5,779 nt of DNA from Hyphomicrobiaceae bacterium UBA4460 (GCA_002390155.1 DGOS01000072.1:1-5779); one strand, 5' to 3'. Positions 1-5,779 are shown, counted from the first letter of the stretch. A program made the numbers and translations. The notes: generated from the sequence alone by a model not told the origin.

Positions 1-1
1 C

Positions 2-276
<275 letters not shown>

Positions 277-277
<1 letters not shown>

Positions 278-678
278 TGCCCGATGCGTTCACATTCGAG
301 CTCGTGTCGCCGGAGAAGCTCTTGATCTCCGGCGAGGTGGAGCAGGTTCTGGTTCCGGGCGCCGAGGGCGACATGACCGTGCTCGCCAGACACGCGCCCG
401 TGCTGACCACACTCCGGCCCGGCCTGCTCGATATCGGGCTTCCCGGCGGGAAGAGCCAGCGCTTCTTCATCCGTGGCGGCTTTGCCGAAGTGAACCCGGC
501 GGGCCTGACGGTGCTCGCCGAGACGGCCGTCGACCTCGATGAGCTGAAGGCCGACGATCTGGCCCAAGCGATCAAGAATGCCGAGGAGGATGTGGCCGAC
601 TTGGAGAACGACGCCAAGGATCGGGCCCAGACCAAGCTGGAGCACCTTCGCCAAGTTCAGGCGACGCTGAACCTCTAG
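277..678 (+). CDS. atpC: F1Fo ATP synthase subunit epsilon
   Basis: This 133-residue protein is the epsilon subunit of the central stalk. It binds gamma and the c-ring and can restrain ATP hydrolysis through its C-terminal helices. The N-terminal beta-sandwich covers about residues 1-85 and shows the family signature PGAEGDMTVLARHAPVLTTL (residues 27-46), followed by RPG. The C-terminal part, about residues 88-133, is a charged, Lys/Glu/Asp/Gln-rich helical hairpin (from VDLDELKADD to the end). The length is normal for the family. The start is fixed by the one-base overlap with the atpD stop and a GAGG 7 bases upstream. It is the last gene of the ATP synthase operon on this strand; the next gene converges on it after 9 bp. 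I see nothing unusual in the protein. Confidence 0.96.
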
Positions 679-687
679 GCTGACGTT

Positions 688-1191
688 TCACCCCCTTATC
701 AGCGGCGCGAATGCCGCGACCACCGACTCATAGACGTCGCGCTTGAATGGCACCACGAGCGCGGGCAGTTCCGCCATGGGCACCCAGCGCCAGGCGTCGA
801 ACTCTGCCTTGTGATCGGGGCGGGGCCGCAAGTCTATGTCACTCTCTTCGCCTTCGAAGCGCGCCGCGAACCACATCTGCTTCTGCCCCCGATAGCGCCC
901 CTTCCATGCGACGCCGACCAGTTCAGGCGGCAGGTCGTAGAGCAGCCAGTCTTCGGTTTGCGCGATGAAAACAGCGCTGCGGACGCCGGTCTCTTCCCAA
1001 AGCTCGCGACGGGCCGCGTCCTCCGGCGCCTCACCATCGTCGACGCCGCCTTGGGGCATCTGCCACCACTGGCCCTCGCCTTCAGATGCACCTTTGCGTT
1101 CGGCGCGGCGGCCGACAAAGATCAGACCTTGTGCGTTCAAAAGCATGACGCCGACGCAAGGACGGTAAGGCAGCGTAGCCGGATCGGTCAT
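688..1191 (-). CDS. rppH: RNA 5'-pyrophosphohydrolase, Nudix family (RppH / IalA type)
   Basis: The predicted 167-residue cytoplasmic enzyme removes pyrophosphate from the 5' triphosphate end of mRNA and so starts RNase E-dependent decay. Related proteins also cleave dinucleoside polyphosphates and are called IalA in Bartonella. The Nudix box GX5EX7REUXEEXGU is complete at residues 48-70: G48, E54, R62-E63, E66-E67, G69, V70. The preceding WWQMPQGG (residues 42-49) is the RppH/Ap4A-hydrolase hallmark. N-terminal [11 protein letters not shown] is the first strand of the fold. Length is close to that of E. coli RppH. The ATG at 1191 has only a weak purine stretch upstream. The gene starts 36 bp after the stop of the deacetylase-like gene and is probably cotranscribed with it. 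Its stop is 9 bp from the convergent atpC stop. Family assignment is firm; the true in vivo substrate is inferred. Confidence 0.93.
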   Translation of the reverse strand: MTDPATLPYRPCVGVMLLNAQGLIFVGRRAERKGASEGEGQWWQMPQGGVDDGEAPEDAARRELWEETGVRSAVFIAQTEDWLLYDLPPELVGVAWKGRYRGQKQMWFAARFEGEESDIDLRPRPDHKAEFDAWRWVPMAELPALVVPFKRDVYESVVAAFAPLIRG

Positions 1192-1227
1192 GGTTGGAGA
1201 TCTGCCTTGTTCAATTAGCCTTGCCGA

Positions 1228-2448
1228 CTAGCCCTGCCGCCGGGAGCGCATGGCCGTGCTTACCGGCACGAGCACGAGACCCTTGCCTTCGAGCGATCCG
1301 GCCCACTTGGCGATCTGCTTCACGGCAGACGGTTCGGCCTTGGCAACGCCGATCGCGGCGCCTTGCGCCTTCGCCTCGGCTTCGAGCGCGGCGAGCGATT
1401 CCGCCATCTTGCCGGGCTCTAACTGAACATGAGCGGTCGAATAGTCGACCCCCAGGCTCGCAGCGGTCTCGCCGACGGCGGAGCCTTCGACGCTACCGTC
1501 GTCGAAATAGATCAGGCCGCGGCGTTTCATCTCTTTGAGCACCGGCCGGAGCGCAGCCTGCGTGGTCACGAACTTCGAGCCCATATGGTTGGTCACGCCG
1601 GCATAGCCTGTGTAGCGCGACATCAGCCATTGCAGCCGCTTGAGGTTTTCGTCTGTGGGGAGGGTGGTAAGCAGAGTGTGGGGGCCGGGATCGACGGCCG
1701 GGTAGTTGTTGGGTTCCAGGGGAAGCGCGAGGAGGACCTCGTGGCCATCTGCGCGGGCTTTGTCTACCCACTCCTGGACGCCGCGCCCGTAGGCGCCATA
1801 GGCGACGCTCACCGGCGGCGGCAGGCCCTTGATGATATCGGCGTCCGGCGCACCGGGAACAGCCAGGCCGCTGACCAGTACCGCCACCCGCGGCGGTCCG
1901 CCCGCGCCGCGACCGTAATGCGACGGCCGGGCGTAGACATCCGCAGGCCGCCGGCCGTCGGCCGCGACCCTTGGAAGCGGTCCGTAGTCCGACTCCTCGA
2001 TCAACGCCGGGACCACGGCATCCAGTGCCGTACCGCCGGTCTGATCGATCCCAGCGGCGAGATTGGCTGTTGCGACGCTGGCCGCAGGCAGTGCGCCTTG
2101 CCGCTCAGGCGTCTCCAGCGCTCCGCTCGGACCTGGCGGCGGTGGTGGTGGTGGTGGCGGTGTCATGGTGGTGCCAGGACCAGGCGTGGTTGGCATCATC
2201 GTCGTGCCCTGGCCGGGTGGCGCGAGCATCGGCGCTGCCGGGCGCTGAGGTGCCGCCGGCGCGACGGCAAAGCCGGGCGGAAGATCGACACCGTCGGTCG
2301 TCACGGGAGCCGCAGCGCTCGGAACCGTCTCGATGTTCAGGACGGCGACGGGCTCGCCCTCATCGCCGCTGGGAAAAAAGATGAGAATGATGGCGCCCAG
2401 CACCAACGTCCAAAACACAATCCCCGAAGCAACGGCCAGGGCTTTCAT
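1228..2448 (-). CDS. Membrane-anchored divergent polysaccharide deacetylase (DUF610/YibQ family)
   Basis: This 406-residue protein has three parts. Residues 8-25 form one hydrophobic segment without a clear cleavage site (ASGIVFWTLVLGAIILIFF), suggesting an N-terminal anchor with the rest in the periplasm. Residues 43-186 are a low-complexity Pro/Ala/Thr/Gly linker that includes nine prolines in a row (97-105). Residues 187 to about 385 match the divergent polysaccharide deacetylase fold: RVAVLVSGLA (187-196), LPPPVSVAYGAYG, GHEVLLALPLEP (235-246), DPGPHTLL (253-260), the NHMGS motif (287-291) and YFDDGSVEGSAV (314-325). The usual acidic pair after the first strand (IDDLG in YibQ-type proteins) is SG here (S193-G194). 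The substrate of the family is unknown; a peptidoglycan or other glycan is a guess from the fold and from linkage to envC. It lies 78 bp downstream of ctpA and has its own strong Shine-Dalgarno. Confidence 0.88.
   Translation of the reverse strand: MKALAVASGIVFWTLVLGAIILIFFPSGDEGEPVAVLNIETVPSAAAPVTTDGVDLPPGFAVAPAAPQRPAAPMLAPPGQGTTMMPTTPGPGTTMTPPPPPPPPPGPSGALETPERQGALPAASVATANLAAGIDQTGGTALDAVVPALIEESDYGPLPRVAADGRRPADVYARPSHYGRGAGGPPRVAVLVSGLAVPGAPDADIIKGLPPPVSVAYGAYGRGVQEWVDKARADGHEVLLALPLEPNNYPAVDPGPHTLLTTLPTDENLKRLQWLMSRYTGYAGVTNHMGSKFVTTQAALRPVLKEMKRRGLIYFDDGSVEGSAVGETAASLGVDYSTAHVQLEPGKMAESLAALEAEAKAQGAAIGVAKAEPSAVKQIAKWAGSLEGKGLVLVPVSTAMRSRRQG
2134..2160 (-). repeat. CCA/CCG trinucleotide run encoding nine prolines
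   Basis: Nine consecutive proline codons (CCA or CCG) lie in the linker of the deacetylase-like protein, residues 97-105. On the + strand this reads as a GGT/GGC run. The central five codons are identical CCA. Immediately upstream the linker has two related GTTM segments (around residues 81-84 and 92-95), an imperfect duplication. Such a tract is a simple-sequence run that could vary in length, and the proline run would be expected to slow ribosomes unless EF-P is present. Confidence 0.9.
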
Positions 2449-2526
2449 CGTCTTCGTCCTCCCCCAATGCCCGGCCGTCTTATGGGGCTCACGCCTACGT
2501 TCCGGGGCAATTCGATCACCGAAAGA
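2449..2526 (-). other. Intergenic gap between ctpA and the DUF610 gene
   Basis: This 78-bp spacer is the longest gap inside the - strand envelope block. It contains the Shine-Dalgarno of the downstream gene. I see no hairpin followed by a T run, and no convincing -35/-10 pair with good spacing. Readthrough from ctpA is therefore the simplest reading, but a local promoter cannot be excluded by eye. Confidence 0.4.
2457..2465 (-). promoter_or_regulatory. Strong Shine-Dalgarno for the DUF610 gene
   Basis: GGGGGAGGA on the - strand ends 8 bases before the ATG at 2448. This is close to ideal anti-16S complementarity and spacing. It decides the start of this gene and is stronger than the sites in front of its neighbours. 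Confidence 0.75.
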
Positions 2527-3903
2527 CTAATTGGCTTCCGCTTTGGCTTCTGCCTTCTGCTTGGCCTCCGCCTTTTGCTTTTTGACTTCCGTGTCGACCG
2601 ACTTGATGCCCCTCAAGATATCTAGGGCGTATTGTAGCTGCGTGTCCTTCTCCTTGTCCTCGGGCACGTATGACGAACTTCCGGACTGCTCCTCTTCCTT
2701 GTCTTCGCCGACCTCGCCCTTCAGGTGGCCACGCAGATTGGACTCACCGCGCGTACCTTGGACCTTTTCCTTCTTCTTGATGTCCTCGGGAAGCTCCTCT
2801 TCGACCACGATCTCCGGGTCGATACCCTTGGCCTGGATCGAACGGCCTGACGGCGTGTAGTAGCGAGCGGTGGTCAGCCGCAAGGCGCCGTTGGAGCCAA
2901 GCGGGATAATTGTCTGCACCGAGCCCTTACCGAACGAGCGCGTCCCGATGACGGTGGCGCGGTGATGGTCCTGCAGCGCGCCGGCGACGATCTCCGATGC
3001 GGACGCGGAGCCGCCATTGATCAACACGACGATCTTCTCACCGCCCGTGATATCGCCTTGCCGCGCGTTCGAGCGCTGCGTCTCTTCGAGATTGCGCCCA
3101 CGCGTAAGCACGATGGCCCCTTGGTCGAGAAACGAATCCGAGACCGAGATAGCCTGGTCGAGCAAGCCGCCCGGATTGTTGCGCAGGTCGACAATGTAGC
3201 CCTTGAGCTTGGGACCGAGCTTCTTCTTCAGGTCCGCAACGGCCTTCTGCAAGTTCTCGGTGGTCTGCTCGTTGAAGGTGGTGAGCCGGACATAGCCCAC
3301 ATCGTCGCCCTCGACGTTGTACTTCACCGGGTTGATATGAATGATGTCGCGGACGACCTTCACCTCGAAGGGGTCCTCGACGCCCTTGCGAACGACCGTC
3401 AGCGTGATCGGCGAGTTGACCGGCCCGCGCATCTTCTCCACCGCCTGTTGCAGCGTCAGACCGTGGATCTGCTCCTTGTCGAGATGCGTAACGAGATCGC
3501 CGCTCAGCAAGCCGGCACGCGCAGCCGGCGTATCTTCGATCGGCGCCACGACCTTCACGACACCATTCTCCATTGTGACTTCGATCCCGAGCCCGCCGAA
3601 CTCGCCGCGGGTCTGTACCTGCATGTCGCGGAAGTGCTTCGGATTGAGATAGGCGGAGTGCGGATCGAGCGCGGTCAGCATTCCGTTGATCGCAGACTCG
3701 ATGAGCTTGGCGTCTTCAGGCGACTCGACATAATCGGCACGCACGCGCTCCAGCACCTCGCCGAAAAGGTCGAGCTGCTTATAGATCTCGGAGTTGGTGG
3801 CGGATGCCGCCTGGCTTCGGGCAAAGCTCACCATGGTCGACCCAGCGGCGAGCACAGCCAGCACCAGAAGCGCCAAAAGCGCGTATTCGGTTTTCCGCAT
3901 CAT
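2527..3903 (-). CDS. ctpA: Carboxy-terminal processing protease, S41A family
   Basis: The protein has 458 residues from ATG 3903 and is predicted to be a periplasmic serine protease that trims or degrades proteins from exposed C termini. An N-terminal hydrophobic segment (about residues 7-28, after MMRKTE) is a signal peptide or anchor. A PDZ domain follows (about 97-185) with the peptide-binding loop FGGLGIEV (102-109). The S41 core (about 195-365) has GYVRLTTF, the conserved VDLRNNPGGLL (238-248), and the catalytic set S301 in GSASASEIVAGAL, K326 in SFGKGSVQT and Q330. The Ser-to-Lys spacing of 25 equals that of known Prc/CtpA enzymes. The C-terminal 90 residues are highly charged and end in a KQKAEA repeat. 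The in-frame ATG at 3936 has no Shine-Dalgarno; the ATGATG at 3903-3898 has GGGAAGG 7 bases upstream and overlaps the envC stop, so I prefer 3903. Candidate substrates are envelope hydrolases or their regulators, by analogy with E. coli Prc and MepS. Confidence 0.94.
   Translation of the reverse strand: MMRKTEYALLALLVLAVLAAGSTMVSFARSQAASATNSEIYKQLDLFGEVLERVRADYVESPEDAKLIESAINGMLTALDPHSAYLNPKHFRDMQVQTRGEFGGLGIEVTMENGVVKVVAPIEDTPAARAGLLSGDLVTHLDKEQIHGLTLQQAVEKMRGPVNSPITLTVVRKGVEDPFEVKVVRDIIHINPVKYNVEGDDVGYVRLTTFNEQTTENLQKAVADLKKKLGPKLKGYIVDLRNNPGGLLDQAISVSDSFLDQGAIVLTRGRNLEETQRSNARQGDITGGEKIVVLINGGSASASEIVAGALQDHHRATVIGTRSFGKGSVQTIIPLGSNGALRLTTARYYTPSGRSIQAKGIDPEIVVEEELPEDIKKKEKVQGTRGESNLRGHLKGEVGEDKEEEQSGSSSYVPEDKEKDTQLQYALDILRGIKSVDTEVKKQKAEAKQKAEAKAEAN
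2533..2580 (-). repeat. Short tandem repeat encoding KQKAEA at the CtpA C terminus
   Basis: Two copies of an 18-bp unit encode KQKAEA (residues 442-447 and 448-453), followed by a partial copy KAEA (454-457) just before the terminal Asn and the stop. The DNA copies are similar but not identical. The product is a lysine/alanine/glutamate tail, likely helical or disordered, beyond the catalytic core. Confidence 0.8.
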
Positions 3904-5264
3904 CCTTGCACCTTCCCGGATTCCCCAGCCCACCATGGGCCGGGGTCTATTGGCCGACCGTCCTTCCTGAATTCGACATAGAGGACGGGGCGTGAACTAG
4001 TGTCGCCGCTGCTGCCTGGCTCCGCTGAATTGCCCATTATAGCGATGGGCTCGCCGGCTAGAACGAATTGGCCAAGGCTCACATCTATGCGGCTCATCCC
4101 CGCAAGCAAAATATGATAGCCCCCGCCCGCATTGATGATCAAGAGTTGGCCATAGGAGCGGAATGGCCCGGCATAGACCACCCAACCGTCCGAGGGCGCA
4201 ATAATCCGCGCTTCCTTGCGGGTCTGGAGAGATAGGCCCTGGAGGGCCGCACCTGCGACATCCGGGTCGCCAAACTGATGCGTCTGGCGCCCCTTGGCGG
4301 GCAGCCTCAGCGTGCCTTTGGCCCGCTCGAACGGCATGGACGGCTTCAGCCGATCGGGACTGGCAAAGGCCACTTTTGTCGATTCGGGTTTGATCTCGAT
4401 CACATTCTCATTCGCCGGAGTTGCCATGACTTCCTGCTGCAACCGCTCGCGCAAGGCCTTCTCAGCCGCGATCTCGGCGTCGTATTGCGCCACTTCGGCC
4501 TTGGCAATTCGAACGTCGAGATTTTCAATGAGCTCGTTCAGGGTCGTGACCTCGGTCGCCAGCTGCTCGGCGGACTGCTCCAGCCGGGTCAGCTCGATCT
4601 CGCCTTGCGCCTGCTTCGACTTCCTCTCCTCGAGCAACGCGTCGAGCCGCTTACGCTCAGCGGCGAGCCGGCCGGCCTCCCGCTTCTGCTCGTCGCGCTG
4701 CGTGCGGATGCCGTTCTCCAGCCTGACCAATCCCTCCAGTTCCTGGGAGAGATTGTCCGCCTGATATTTCAGCTCGGGGAACACCTCGGCGAGCAACATG
4801 GCGCCACGCACCACGGCCAGCGCATTGTCGCGGCGGGTGACGATGGCCGGCGGCGGCGTTCGCCCAATCCTTTGCATCGCGCTCAGCATCTTAACGATGG
4901 CGACCTTTCGTTCGTCGATTGAGGTCCGCATGACCGTGACCTGTTCGGTCAGCTCGGTCAGCTTGCCCTCGGTCTCGGACAGCTTCGCTTCGCTGGCCTG
5001 CACACGCGTACCGGCCTCGATCAGCGCACTATTGAGCCGCGCGCGTTCTTCTGCGAGGGCGGTGAGGTCCTTGGTGAGCCCCTTCGCCTTGACGCGGCTC
5101 GACTGCAGTTCCTGCTCGGTCTCGTCGAGACGCTTCTTCGCCTCGTCGCGCGAAAGATCTTCTTGCGCGAAAGAGGGCCACGGCAAGACGCAAAGCAGCC
5201 CGGCGAGGAGCAGGACGACCCGAGTTTTTTGTCTGGTGAAAGCCAATAGATCGGAATGCGCCAT
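3900..5264 (-). CDS. envC: Murein hydrolase activator EnvC, degenerate LytM/M23 domain
   Basis: From ATG 5264 the protein has 454 residues. A signal peptide is evident (R11, K13, R15, then hydrophobic VVLLLAGLLCVLPW; likely cleavage after SFA, residue 33). Residues 35 to about 280 are mostly charged heptad-like coiled coil, broken near 132-160 by RIGRTPPPAIV and AMLLAEVFPE, as in the FtsX-interacting EnvC architecture. The C-terminal LytM domain (about 316-447) matches E. coli EnvC in RLPAKG, IAPSDGWVVYAGPFRSYGQL and VLAGEPIAIMG. Metal-ligand positions are lost: the usual HxG is ALQG (Q342) and HLH is VLY (427-429). It should thus activate periplasmic amidases rather than cut peptidoglycan, probably under FtsEX control at the division site. 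A GTG at 5291 would add nine residues but has no Shine-Dalgarno. It is followed by ctpA with overlap and is a little longer than the E. coli protein. Confidence 0.92.
   Translation of the reverse strand: MAHSDLLAFTRQKTRVVLLLAGLLCVLPWPSFAQEDLSRDEAKKRLDETEQELQSSRVKAKGLTKDLTALAEERARLNSALIEAGTRVQASEAKLSETEGKLTELTEQVTVMRTSIDERKVAIVKMLSAMQRIGRTPPPAIVTRRDNALAVVRGAMLLAEVFPELKYQADNLSQELEGLVRLENGIRTQRDEQKREAGRLAAERKRLDALLEERKSKQAQGEIELTRLEQSAEQLATEVTTLNELIENLDVRIAKAEVAQYDAEIAAEKALRERLQQEVMATPANENVIEIKPESTKVAFASPDRLKPSMPFERAKGTLRLPAKGRQTHQFGDPDVAGAALQGLSLQTRKEARIIAPSDGWVVYAGPFRSYGQLLIINAGGGYHILLAGMSRIDVSLGQFVLAGEPIAIMGNSAEPGSSGDTSSRPVLYVEFRKDGRPIDPGPWWAGESGKVQG
3911..3917 (-). promoter_or_regulatory. 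Shine-Dalgarno for ctpA within the end of envC
   Basis: GGGAAGG on the - strand lies 7 bases before ATG 3903, inside the last codons of envC. It supports this start over the upstream ATG at 3936. The ATGATG carries the envC stop TGA (3902-3900), an arrangement typical of translational coupling. The second ATG (3900) is also possible. Confidence 0.65.
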
Positions 5265-5347
5265 ACGCCCTGGCCGTTCCGTCGATGGCACCGGAGGGAA
5301 GCGGCAGAATCAAGGCAAAACGCTTACGAATCCTTAACCTTAGGAGA
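5265..5347 (-). promoter_or_regulatory. Upstream region of envC (likely promoter region of the envelope block)
   Basis: This 83-bp gap separates the rlmH stop from the preferred envC start and is the only clearly non-coding stretch of any size ahead of envC. It is more AT-rich in its rlmH-proximal half. It holds the CtrA-like element listed separately. I cannot pick a -35/-10 pair with confidence, and no terminator hairpin for rlmH is evident, so envC could also be read through from rlmH. Confidence 0.35.
5324..5339 (-). promoter_or_regulatory. Candidate CtrA-like binding element upstream of envC
   Basis: On the + strand the bases read TTACGAATCCTTAACC: one perfect TTAA half-site with trailing CC, plus an imperfect TTAC partner 6 bases away. 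The CtrA consensus in alphaproteobacteria is TTAA-N7-TTAA, so spacing and one base deviate. The position before a division-linked gene makes it plausible, but it is weak by sequence alone. Confidence 0.25.
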
Positions 5348-5779
5348 TCAACCGCGGTGGTAGGGGTGCCCGGCCAAAATCGTCATGGCCCGGTAGAGCT
5401 GCTCCGCCAGCACGATCCGGGCAAGCCCGTGCGGCAAGATCATCGGACCTAGGGAGAGGGAAAGTTCGGCCCCGTCCCGCACCGCCGCCCCCAAGCCGTC
5501 AGGGCCGCCGATGAGAAAGGCCGCACCTGAGGCCCCTCCGTCCCTGAGCCTGCCAAGCACCTGAGCGAAGTCCTCGCTCGACAGTGCCTTGCCGCCGGGA
5601 TCCAGACAGATGCGCTTGGAGCCGTCCGGCACCTTGGCGAGCAGCGCCTTGGCTTCGGCGTCACGGCGCGCGTTCGCGCTCGCGGCTCTGGACTCCGCCA
5701 GTTCGATCGATGTGAGGGGTGACAAAGAGAGGCTCCGGCCCAGCGCCTCGGCGCGGCCGAGATAATGGGTGCTGAGCTC
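5348..5779 (-). CDS. rlmH: 23S rRNA pseudouridine-1915 N3-methyltransferase, 5' end outside window
   Basis: This SPOUT-class enzyme uses S-adenosylmethionine to methylate pseudouridine 1915 in helix 69 of 23S rRNA on assembled ribosomes. The frame is open through the window edge, giving 143 residues. The first visible residues, ELSTHYLGRAEALGRSL, fit the family's N-terminal helix, so only about 15-20 residues are missing. A TTG at 5725 is merely an internal Leu codon. Family marks are IELAESRA (visible residues 26-33), LDPGGKALSSEDFA, the cofactor loop FLIGGPDGLG, the knot strand LSLGPMILPHGLARIVLAEQLYRA (broken here as LSLGPMILPHGLARI then VLAEQLYRA) and the terminal HPYHRG just before the TGA. 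All are intact. It precedes envC by about 80 bp on the same strand; I recall nadD and rsfS often lying upstream, but they are not in view. Confidence 0.95.
   Translation of the reverse strand, partial: ELSTHYLGRAEALGRSLSLSPLTSIELAESRAASANARRDAEAKALLAKVPDGSKRICLDPGGKALSSEDFAQVLGRLRDGGASGAAFLIGGPDGLGAAVRDGAELSLSLGPMILPHGLARIVLAEQLYRAMTILAGHPYHRG

Noticed and set aside
702..717. Inverted repeat GCGGC-GCGAAT-GCCGC as a terminator between atpC and rppH
   Set aside because: The stem is only 5 bp, lies inside the rppH coding end, and has no T run on either side.
2063..2248. + strand Gly-rich small protein across the GGT repeat
   Set aside because: It is the complement of the proline codons in the DUF610 linker; it has no family match by eye and no upstream ribosome site that stands out.
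1429..2625. Long + strand open frame of 398 codons opposite the DUF610 gene
   Set aside because: It lies antisense to a gene with clear family motifs, its translation is Arg/Gly/Trp-rich low complexity across the polyproline run, and it resembles no family; high GC explains its length.
2962..3981. Long + strand open frame of 339 codons opposite ctpA
   Set aside because: It is antisense to the conserved S41 protease core, rich in Arg/Asp/His/Leu as expected for the complement of a high-GC gene, with no recognisable motif.
4278..4922. + strand open frame of 214 codons opposite envC
   Set aside because: Antisense shadow of the coiled-coil region; the Leu/Gly/Arg-rich translation mirrors Glu/Lys/Ala codons of envC.
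5190..5192. Cys25 of EnvC as a lipoprotein attachment site
   Set aside because: The residues before it are GLL, so the small residue required just before the Cys of a lipobox is missing; a normal signal peptidase I site after SFA is more likely.
5723..5725. TTG as the start of rlmH
   Set aside because: The frame continues to the window edge with residues that match the RlmH N-terminal helix, so TTG is an internal Leu codon and the gene is cut by the window.

Overview
The window looks like an ordinary, high-GC chromosomal region of an alphaproteobacterium, most likely of the order Hyphomicrobiales (Rhizobiales). The evidence is the ATP synthase beta/epsilon end, the RppH/IalA-type Nudix protein, and the gene order rlmH-envC-ctpA-divergent polysaccharide deacetylase-rppH, which I recall as typical of that order. 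No mobile elements, RNA genes or CRISPR arrays are visible. Coding density is very high.

Layout. On the + strand, bases 2-678 hold the 3' end of atpD and the complete atpC, the end of an F1Fo ATP synthase operon. The two overlap by one base (TAATG). All other genes are on the - strand and converge on atpC. Read in their own direction they are: rlmH (5' end outside the window, stop at 5348), a gap of about 80 bp with a possible CtrA-like site, envC (5264-3900), ctpA (3903-2527, overlapping the envC stop in ATGATG), a 78-bp gap with a strong Shine-Dalgarno, a membrane-anchored divergent polysaccharide deacetylase (2448-1228), and rppH (1191-688). The stops of rppH and atpC are only 9 bp apart, and I see no intrinsic terminator between them.

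How the genes fit together. The - strand block is mainly a cell-envelope module. It holds a coiled-coil EnvC activator with a metal-free LytM domain, a periplasmic S41 processing protease with an intact Ser-Lys-Gln catalytic set, and a YibQ/DUF610-family protein on a long proline-rich stalk. It is flanked by two housekeeping RNA enzymes: RlmH (23S rRNA pseudouridine methylation) and RppH (mRNA 5' pyrophosphate removal). E. coli also has envC next to yibQ, and Bartonella has ctpA just upstream of the ialAB invasion locus, whose IalA is an RppH-type Nudix protein. The clustering is therefore ancient.

I do not see a clearly undescribed system. The points most worth a second look are the envC-ctpA-DUF610 linkage, the altered active-site motif and nine-proline run of the DUF610 protein, the KQKAEA repeat tail of CtpA, and the putative cell-cycle regulatory site upstream of envC.
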